A stretch of DNA of 64,000 nt from Limosilactobacillus sp. (GTDB taxonomy: Bacteria > Bacillota > Bacilli > Lactobacillales > Lactobacillaceae). The DNA lies in assembly GCF_022482365.1 (NCBI RefSeq), contig NZ_JAKVPE010000001.1, positions 2,160,176 through 2,224,175 on the forward strand, written 5' to 3'. Below, in pieces: positions 27,064 through 32,693 of this stretch; positions within the stretch are counted from its first letter, which is position 1; every line of letters starts with the position of its first letter. The translations under genes and the position numbers were made by a program. The notes beneath the pieces are model-generated. The model saw only the letters and a list, made by a program, of their open reading frames with translations, searched no databases and was not told the origin of the DNA.

Positions 27064-27092
27064 TTGACTATATATTAAATCTAATTTATACT
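27064..27092 (+). promoter_or_regulatory. Promoter for the repressor/integrase unit
   Basis: TTGACT (27064-27069), 17-base spacer, TATACT (27087-27092). It overlaps on the opposite strand the promoter of the leftward operon. Confidence 0.8.
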
Positions 27093-27100
27093 TGTGTCAA
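27072..27100 (-). promoter_or_regulatory. Promoter for the leftward replication unit
   Basis: On the minus strand TTGACA (27100-27095), 17-base spacer, TAATAT (27077-27072). It shares over 20 base pairs with the rightward promoter, so RNA polymerase cannot occupy both. Confidence 0.8.
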
Positions 27101-27145
27101 TCGAATTTTTGAACTTTTTTCGAATTTTTGAAGGAAGGTGAAACT

Positions 27146-27778
27146 ATCTCAAAAAATGCTGAAATGGGGAAACGAATCAGGTCTATTCGTAAAAGACTTG
27201 GAAAAAACCAAGAGGAGTTTGGACAATTGTTTGATCCGCCGGCCCCCAAAAGTAGCGTTTCCTATTGGGAAAACGGTGGTGGTCCTAATAAACAACGCTT
27301 AAAGAAAATAGCTGAACTTGGCGGTGTTTCTGTCGAATATCTTATAAATGGTAGCCATATGAGTGCGGCCGATACTAAACAATTACTTGATAAAGCGGTA
27401 CACGGTTCTAAATTGAATGAAGAAGAGCAGAGAAAAATAACCGAATCACAAATTGAATTTACTTCAGTTATGTCAGCAATAACATCAAAGTGGGAAAGTA
27501 CGGCCCGTAGCCAATTTGAAAAACAGCAAGACATTATTAAAAAAAATCCGTTATCAGTGATTGAGCTTTTAGCCTACGACGATTTCCTTATTCTTTTTAA
27601 TTTGATTCGTTTACATGGCACCGATAGTCAGCAGGAAGATTATAGAGCGTTCTTAAACTTGATACGACAAATTGCTGTTGGCACTATTCAATATGATAAG
27701 GCCGATATTCTTCCTAATGTTGATAAGCTACTGTCTAGTTTTCCTATTAAGAAAGATGATAGCGATGAATCAAATTAG
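27146..27778 (+). CDS. XRE-family repressor of the island, possible AUC start
   Basis: About 210 residues. An N-terminal XRE helix-turn-helix (GKRIRSIRKRLGKNQEEF then SSVSYWENGGGPNKQRL) is followed by a helical C-terminal part (about 90-205) that may dimerise or sense an inducer; there is no LexA-like protease motif. The start is unclear. AAGGAAGGTG (27131-27140) points to ATC 27146, which gives an N-terminus like that of related repressors (SKNAEMGKRI). TTG 27128 lies before that site, and ATG 27164 is 23 bases after it. It should hold the leftward operon off, like Stl-type repressors. Confidence 0.8.
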   Translation: MSKNAEMGKRIRSIRKRLGKNQEEFGQLFDPPAPKSSVSYWENGGGPNKQRLKKIAELGGVSVEYLINGSHMSAADTKQLLDKAVHGSKLNEEEQRKITESQIEFTSVMSAITSKWESTARSQFEKQQDIIKKNPLSVIELLAYDDFLILFNLIRLHGTDSQQEDYRAFLNLIRQIAVGTIQYDKADILPNVDKLLSSFPIKKDDSDESN

Positions 27779-28005
27779 GGTACCATTTTTACTTCAATTT
27801 CATTATGGTACCGCTAGAATCATTATGGTACCGTCTCAGCCTTACGGCCCCAACGGTTTAGGCCACTCGGTACCACGGTACCATGCAATTCCACTTACTC
27901 AGTCAGTTTGAGATGTAGAGAAAGTGTAGTCTACATTCTACATATTGTTCTACACGGTTGAAGCTTACTCCCATAAAGGGTTAGACCACTATGTAGAGAT
28001 GTAGA
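27779..28005. repeat. Dense short-palindrome region: five GGTACC and six TGTAGA/TCTACA
   Basis: GGTACC occurs at 27779, 27807, 27827, 27869 and 27877; CATTATGGTACCG is repeated exactly at 27801 and 27821. Then TGTAGA or its complement occurs at 27914, 27937, 27949, 27992 and 28000, plus TGTAG-T-CTACA at 27925-27935. No gene lies here. The two families form separate blocks between repressor and integrase. They could be protein-binding iterons, integrase arm sites or a second origin. Confidence 0.7.
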
Positions 28006-28032
28006 GTTCCATATCTGTTATTATGTGTTTTT

Positions 28033-28061
28033 ATCACCTCTCAACATATCCCCCGTGTCGG
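28033..28061. repeat. 29-base direct repeat, copy 2
   Basis: Matches 26681-26709 with one difference. It lies 27 bases upstream of the integrase start codon and contains CCCCCGTGTCGG. Suggests a shared regulator for the integrase and the leftward small genes, or a duplicated recombination site. Confidence 0.8.
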
Positions 28062-28088
28062 TCAAACGATCGGAAAGGTGATAATAAA

Positions 28089-29192
28089 ATGGCATATATT
28101 GGAACTACTGTGAAAAAGGCAAAAAATGGCTACTATGGTTATGTAAATTATCGTGACTCTAACGGTAACCGTAAGCAGAAGAAGGCCAAGGGGCATTTTA
28201 AGTTAAAGCGAGATGCCAAAGAAGCTGCCGGAAAGCTTAAATTAGAGCTTGAAGCATCAAATACTAGCTTGGCAGATATTTCTTTCGCTGATTATTATCG
28301 TCGGTGGGTTGAGTTATATAAGGAAAACAAAATCAAGAGCCATAGTGCAAAGTATCAATACAAGCTCATTGGTAACTATATTGAGGACTATTTTGAGCAG
28401 AAGAAGCTCAAAGATATACATAGAAGCGACTACCAAGCCTTCATTAATTGGTATGGTAAAGATCACTCCTATGAAAGTGTGAGGAAACTAAAAGGGGCTT
28501 GCCATACTTGTGTTAGCTATGCCGTTGATGATGATGTCGTGCGAAAGAACTTTACCGACAACGTTGAATTAGTTTATGACTCTGAACGGACTCGTAAGGT
28601 TCAGTATCTAAGTAATGATGAGCTTATTAAATTGAAAAAGCGGGTGGTTAGTCAGCTAGATCATAACTACACCAGTCGCTACATGATCCTCACGGCAATT
28701 TATACCGGAATGAGGAAAGCAGAAATTCAAGCGCTGACCTGGAACGACATTGACTTCTTGCACTCGACTATTTCTATAAATAAGTCGTGGGACGAAAAAG
28801 AAAAAACCTTCAAATCAACTAAGACAGAATCAAGCAACCGGGTAATCAAGGTTAACCGGGAACTACTTAAACGTTTAGAAGATTTGAAGGTTAATAGTTC
28901 TACCATGGTATTTAGAAATATGTTTGGGACAATTCCCACATCAAACGCATTGAATAAGTGCCTACATGAAATAATGAAGAACGCTAAGATTGATAAAGAA
29001 GGATTTCACTTCCATTCATTGCGTCACGTCCATGTAGCTTATTTGATTGGTCAGGGTGTCGATATATACGCAATCAGTAAGCGGTTAGGCCATGCTAACG
29101 TGAATATCACGTTAAAGGTGTATGCTTATCTGATTGATGAATACAAGGCAAAGAACGATAACTTAATAGTGGAAAAGCTTCAAAAAATATAA
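28089..29192 (+). CDS. int: Tyrosine-family site-specific integrase
   Basis: Of 367 residues from ATG 28089 behind AAAGGTGA; an upstream in-frame start lacks a ribosome binding site and crosses the 29-base repeat. An AP2-like arm-binding domain (about 1-55: NGYYGYVNYRDSNGNRK) and a SAM-like core-binding domain (60-165) precede the catalytic domain. The residues Arg 209 (TGMRKAE), His 309/Arg 312 (HSLRH), His 335 (LGHAN) and nucleophile Tyr 345 are intact. It should integrate and excise the island. GAGTCAAAA is repeated at 29197 and 29208 just after the stop, possible arm sites. Confidence 0.95.
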   Translation: MAYIGTTVKKAKNGYYGYVNYRDSNGNRKQKKAKGHFKLKRDAKEAAGKLKLELEASNTSLADISFADYYRRWVELYKENKIKSHSAKYQYKLIGNYIEDYFEQKKLKDIHRSDYQAFINWYGKDHSYESVRKLKGACHTCVSYAVDDDVVRKNFTDNVELVYDSERTRKVQYLSNDELIKLKKRVVSQLDHNYTSRYMILTAIYTGMRKAEIQALTWNDIDFLHSTISINKSWDEKEKTFKSTKTESSNRVIKVNRELLKRLEDLKVNSSTMVFRNMFGTIPTSNALNKCLHEIMKNAKIDKEGFHFHSLRHVHVAYLIGQGVDIYAISKRLGHANVNITLKVYAYLIDEYKAKNDNLIVEKLQKI

Positions 29193-29307
29193 ATCTGAGT
29201 CAAAATTGAGTCAAAACAAGCCGCAGCCCTTAGTAGGCAAGGCGTTGCAATCCCCGTGCGGGTGATTTTAATATTACTGAAAAACATTGATATGGCAATG
29301 TTTTGCG

Positions 29308-29341
29308 AGGCTGATGTGCTTTTTGTACACCAGCCTTTTTT
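29308..29341 (+). terminator. Terminator downstream of the integrase
   Basis: AGGCTGATGTGC (29308-29319) pairs with GTACACCAGCCT (29325-29336) with one mismatch and one G-T pair around a TTTTT loop; TTTTT follows. It ends the repressor-integrase transcript before it reaches the chromosomal flank. Confidence 0.8.
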
Positions 29342-29368
29342 GATGCTGAATAGTTTTCCTTGCCAAGT

Positions 29369-29380
29369 ACGATCAACTAT
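29369..29380. repeat. Candidate right attachment core
   Basis: ACGATCAACTAT, identical to 22099-22110. It lies 177 bases after the integrase stop, a normal distance for an att site. Confidence 0.35.
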
Positions 29381-29504
29381 TGATTGCCTGAAGAAAACGG
29401 TCGCTAGCTGATAATCTTTACAAAGCGCTTAAAAAAACGATTTTTCATGTTAAAATGATTTTGTATCGATTTTAAGAAATAATGAATTTATGGTGTTTTA
29501 AATT

Positions 29505-30359
29505 ATGCGAATCAAGAATCTATTTATTATCGTGGCCGTTGCGGCAGCCATCTTGTTAGTTCTTCAATACATTCGACAGGTTAATCGTCTGAAGCGTGGC
29601 GTCAATCACGTTAGTGGCGGGGGCGTCTTCTTTAACTGGCTGATGGCAATTCTCCTGGTGGGAAGTCTTGTCGGTGTCGGTGTAACCTCCTTTACCAGCC
29701 GGCAGGAGGCCTCAACTAAGGCGACAAAGGTTAGCAAGCCAGCGAAAACCAAGACCTCAACTAGTGAGGATAAGGAAGTGACGCTGAGCTTTAAGAAAAC
29801 CGTCCACGTGGATGACAATGGGAATGCAAAGGTGAAATTTATGATTTCGCCGGACACTAAGGTGGTTATTCGTGGTCACCGGACTGGGACCACGTACGCA
29901 ACCATTAAGGCCCAGTCGGGAACCGGTGTAGTGACGAAGACCGTGACACTCGACACCACTGGGACCTATGACGTAATCGCAACCCGGGGGAAGAAGAAGG
30001 TTACTAAACAGCTGAAGGTAAAGGAACAAAAAGTGGAGAGTTCATCATCAAGCAACTCTTCCAGTTCGTCTAGCTCCTCTAGTTCCAGCAGTTCGCACTC
30101 CTCCAGTTCTTCGTCGCACAGCAACAGTAACAATAGCAACGCTGGCAACAGCAATGCTAATGCCGGCAATGGTGGCGGCAGTCAGAGCAATGGCGGCGGT
30201 ACCAGTTACAGCAACGGTGGTGGCGGCAGCTCCTACCGTGGCGGTGGCGGCGGTGGTTCTCGCTCAACCTACCGTGGCGGCGGTAATGGCGGTGGCGGTG
30301 CCACTCAACCAACGATTTCAAACCAGCCAAGTGGCGCCATCTCCAACCAACCAGGCTAA
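29505..30359 (+). CDS. Membrane-anchored protein with Ser-rich and Gly-rich tail
   Basis: Of 284 residues; no family recognised. Two hydrophobic helices (about 5-21 and 43-62) are followed by a Lys/Thr linker, a beta-rich domain (about 90-172: VTLSFKKTVHVDDNG ... TYDVIATRGKKKVTK) resembling a bacterial Ig-like fold, a tract of about 30 residues that is nearly all Ser (179-208), an Asn/Ser/Ala stretch, and a Gly-rich end with Tyr and Arg (SYRGGGGGG). The domain is probably outside the cell, the Ser tract a flexible or glycosylated stalk. It has no LPXTG. The ATG has no strong ribosome binding site. It flanks the island's right end. Confidence 0.75.
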   Translation: MRIKNLFIIVAVAAAILLVLQYIRQVNRLKRGVNHVSGGGVFFNWLMAILLVGSLVGVGVTSFTSRQEASTKATKVSKPAKTKTSTSEDKEVTLSFKKTVHVDDNGNAKVKFMISPDTKVVIRGHRTGTTYATIKAQSGTGVVTKTVTLDTTGTYDVIATRGKKKVTKQLKVKEQKVESSSSSNSSSSSSSSSSSSSHSSSSSSHSNSNNSNAGNSNANAGNGGGSQSNGGGTSYSNGGGGSSYRGGGGGGSRSTYRGGGNGGGGATQPTISNQPSGAISNQPG

Positions 30360-30374
30360 TCGCATTTTCAAAAT

Positions 30375-30405
30375 GCTCGTGAGCAATTTTGCTCCGGGCT
30401 TTTTT
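30375..30405 (+). terminator. Terminator after the Ser/Gly-rich protein gene
   Basis: GCTCG-T-GAGC (30375-30384) pairs with GCTC-CGGGC (30391-30399) with a bulged T and one G-T pair, then TTTTTT. Confidence 0.75.
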
Positions 30406-30407
30406 GT

Positions 30408-30461
30408 TTGCATTTTTGGCAGGTCGTGGTAAAATTATCAATCGTTATGTACCTAACGATT
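30408..30461 (+). promoter_or_regulatory. Promoter and palindromic operator of the marR-ABC operon
   Basis: TTGCAT (30408-30413), 16-base spacer, TAAAAT (30430-30435). Directly downstream is the perfect inverted repeat AATCGTTA (30440-30447) / TAACGATT (30454-30461) with a 6-base centre, covering the expected start of transcription. This is where a MarR protein would bind to repress its own operon. Confidence 0.75.
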
Positions 30462-30486
30462 TAAAAAAGAGAGGAGCAATCAACAA

Positions 30487-30936
30487 ATGACGGTTACGGA
30501 TGAGGAATTTTTTCACCGCTTATATGGCCTGATGAAGGACATTTACGTCACGATGCAGCGTTCGCCCCACCCGACGATTTTTCGTGGTCAGGGTCGAATC
30601 GTGGCAACAATTTATCGTCATCCCGGCAGCTCCCAGCGCGAAATTGCTAAGCTTGCCCGGATTAAGCCTGGTTCTCTGACCGAAGTTTTGGAACGCTTGG
30701 AGAAGGGTGGTTATGTCACTCGCTCGCGTGATCCCAAGGACCGCCGAATTATTCGGGTTGACCTGACGGAACGGGGCAAAGAATTTTATCAGGACTTAAT
30801 TGCTCGTCGGGACCGTTTTAACCAGGCCCTGCTAGCCAATGTTGACGTGCAGGAGCGCCAGCAGTTCGTGACGGTGTTGGCTAAAATGGAAGAACAGCTT
30901 CAAAATTTGGCACAGGAAGGGAATGATCAGCAGTGA
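30487..30936 (+). CDS. MarR-family transcriptional regulator
   Basis: Of 149 residues, ATG after GAGGAG. The winged helix is clear: SSQREIAKLARIKPGSLTEVLERLEKGGYVTR, then the wing RDPKDRRIIRVDLTERG. Flanking helices form the dimer interface. MarR proteins are usually released from DNA by hydrophobic or phenolic compounds. The stop overlaps the start of the ABC gene in GTGA, and the palindrome upstream is a likely autoregulatory site, so it probably controls the exporter below. Confidence 0.92.
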   Translation: MTVTDEEFFHRLYGLMKDIYVTMQRSPHPTIFRGQGRIVATIYRHPGSSQREIAKLARIKPGSLTEVLERLEKGGYVTRSRDPKDRRIIRVDLTERGKEFYQDLIARRDRFNQALLANVDVQERQQFVTVLAKMEEQLQNLAQEGNDQQ

Positions 30937-32693
30937 TAAAGATTGCCAAGAAGAACCTCGAATGGTGGGCGACCAGCCTTGCCGTTCTCTTTTTACTGGT
31001 GCAGGTTGGCTGCGACTTGTACCTGCCGACGATTACCTCGGAACTGGTTGACCGGGGGATCATGCGGCAAAACATGGCCAGTGTCTGGCACGACGGCATC
31101 TTGATGCTGATCGTGGCTGGAATTGGCCTGGTGGCAGCGGCCGGGAACGTTTATTTTGCGTCAACCCAGGCGATGCGGGTCGGTGAAAAACTGCGTCGAC
31201 AGATTTTTCACCGGGTGCTGCGCTTTTCCAGCAAGGAGGTTAACCACTTTGGCGACTCCTCGCTGATTACCCGCTCGACCAACGATATCGTTCAGATTCA
31301 AAACGTGATGGTTCAGGTGCTGCGGATGATGCTTCAATCACCGGTTATGCTGGTGGCGGCCTGTGTTCTGGCCTACATTCGGGAGCCGAGATTGACCCGG
31401 GTCTTCCTGATCAGTCTGCCAATCCTGGCCGTGGCGGTAATCCTGGTGATGTACTTTGCCGTGCCGCTTTTCAAGAGCATTCAGAAGAAAACCGATAAGA
31501 TTAACCTGGTTTTCCGCGAGGGCTTGACCGGTGTTCGGGTCATCCGGGCCTTTCGTCAGGAAAAACGGGAACAGAATCGCTTCCAGGCGGCCAATGAGGA
31601 TTACACCGCGACAGGGATCAAGGCCTTTACCCTGGTTTCGTTTCTCTTCCCGGTGATGACCCTGATTCTTAGCCTGACCAACGTTGGAATCATTCTGCTC
31701 GGTAGTCACCTGATCGCCGGGATGACCATGCAGGTCGGGAATTTGATCGCCTTCATGACCTATGCCACCCAAATCATGATTTCCTTCATGATGCTTTCGA
31801 TGATCTTCGTCTTTGTTCCGCGGGCCTCGGCATCTGCCAGCCGGGTCAATGCGGTGCTGGAGATGCCAATCAGCGTCGCGGACCTGCCGGCAGAATCACG
31901 GGTTAAAATCGATCCGCACCACCCGGCGTCACTCCAGTTCGACCACGTTAATTTCCGCTATGACGGTGCCGAACGCCTGGCACTCCAGGACCTTCACTTT
32001 ACGGTTCACGCTGGGCAAACCCTGGCGATCATCGGTGGAACGGGATCGGGGAAGTCGACCTTGGTTAACCTGATCCCCCGGCTCTTCGATATTGAAAGTG
32101 GCCAGATTAGGGTAAACGGCCAGCCAATCGACAAGCTTAGCCAGCATGACCTGCATCAGGTGATTTCGATTACCCAACAGAAAGCGGTCCTCTTTACCGG
32201 GACGGTGCGGTCCAACCTGCAGTTCGGCAACGACCAAGCAACGGACGAACAGATGTGGCAGGCACTGAAGATTGCCCAGGCGGACGACTTTGTCAAGGAA
32301 GCCGGGGGACTGGATGCAATCGTTGAGCAGGACGGCAGCAACTTTTCCGGTGGGCAGCGTCAGCGGCTGGCGATTGCCCGGACGATTGTCAAGCAGGCGT
32401 CGATCTACATCTTCGACGACTCCTTCTCGGCCCTGGACTTCAAGACCGATGCCAAGCTGCGACTGGCCCTGCGCCAGGATCCGCAGATTCAGCAGGCGGT
32501 TACGGTCATCGTTGCGCAGCGGGTGTCCACCGTTGCCGATGCCGACTTGATCATTGTGCTGGATGACGGGAAGGTCGTTGGGCAAGGGACCCATGCGGAA
32601 TTAAAGGCCCACAACAAGACCTACCAGCAGATCGTTGATTCACAGATTCAAAAGGGGGATGAGGAACGTGCAACGCAGACCCGGAAGAAATAA
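30933..32693 (+). CDS. Heterodimeric ABC multidrug exporter, half with degenerate catalytic site
   Basis: Of 586 residues, GTG start overlapping marR by four bases. Six membrane helices (about 15-300) then an ATPase domain: Walker A IIGGTGSGKST, signature NFSGGQRQR, Walker B YIFDDSFSALD. The catalytic Glu after Walker B is Asp, and the switch His is Gln (VAQRVST). This asymmetry is the mark of the LmrC/BmrC half of LmrCD-type exporters. It pairs with the next gene product to export drugs or lipophilic compounds. Confidence 0.92.
   Translation: MIKIAKKNLEWWATSLAVLFLLVQVGCDLYLPTITSELVDRGIMRQNMASVWHDGILMLIVAGIGLVAAAGNVYFASTQAMRVGEKLRRQIFHRVLRFSSKEVNHFGDSSLITRSTNDIVQIQNVMVQVLRMMLQSPVMLVAACVLAYIREPRLTRVFLISLPILAVAVILVMYFAVPLFKSIQKKTDKINLVFREGLTGVRVIRAFRQEKREQNRFQAANEDYTATGIKAFTLVSFLFPVMTLILSLTNVGIILLGSHLIAGMTMQVGNLIAFMTYATQIMISFMMLSMIFVFVPRASASASRVNAVLEMPISVADLPAESRVKIDPHHPASLQFDHVNFRYDGAERLALQDLHFTVHAGQTLAIIGGTGSGKSTLVNLIPRLFDIESGQIRVNGQPIDKLSQHDLHQVISITQQKAVLFTGTVRSNLQFGNDQATDEQMWQALKIAQADDFVKEAGGLDAIVEQDGSNFSGGQRQRLAIARTIVKQASIYIFDDSFSALDFKTDAKLRLALRQDPQIQQAVTVIVAQRVSTVADADLIIVLDDGKVVGQGTHAELKAHNKTYQQIVDSQIQKGDEERATQTRKK

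Larger units (their letters stand above)
22099..29380. mobile_element. Candidate phage-satellite (PICI-like) integrated element, about 7.3 kb
   Basis: Two divergent transcription units start at 27065-27100. Rightward are an XRE repressor and a tyrosine integrase. Leftward are an AlpA/excisionase-like DNA-binding protein, a 42-residue membrane protein, two small proteins, an AEP primase, a D5/SF3 helicase with downstream iterons, and one more small protein. This mirrors the int-repressor / xis-primase-rep order of Gram-positive phage-inducible chromosomal islands. No terminase, capsid, portal or packaging-interference gene was recognised, so it may be minimal or truncated. Boundaries are the 12-bp direct repeats 22099-22110 and 29369-29380, which are only candidate att sites. 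Confidence 0.65.
29193..29504. other. Intergenic region at the right edge of the island
   Basis: 312 bases without a gene. In order: the tandem GAGTCAAAA repeats; a hairpin-like GC-rich segment (29220-29250); an inverted repeat AAAACATTG (29281-29289) / CAATGTTTT (29296-29304); the terminator; the candidate att core; and a weak promoter around TAAAAT near 29451 for the next gene. Confidence 0.5.

Noticed and set aside
27779-28005. CRISPR array
   Set aside because: The repeated units are 6-13 bases with irregular spacing, far from the 23-37 base repeats and even spacers of CRISPR.
29220-29262. tRNA-like or tmRNA-like sequence as the island's integration target
   Set aside because: The GC-rich hairpin has no acceptor stem, anticodon or T-loop (GGTTCGAATC) pattern.
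19543-29280. AGTAATATTAAA at 19543 and TTTAATATTACT at 29269 as ends of a larger element
   Set aside because: They are inverted, not direct, and AT-rich 12-mers of this kind are likely by chance; attachment sites should be direct repeats.
20457-29380. Treating the ISL3 element as part of the island
   Set aside because: Its right inverted repeat ends at 21953, before the candidate att core at 22099, so it is better seen as a neighbour.
30154-30441. Overlapping frames on both strands in the Ser/Gly-rich repeat region
   Set aside because: Low-complexity coding sequence opens all frames; none has a ribosome binding site or sensible composition.
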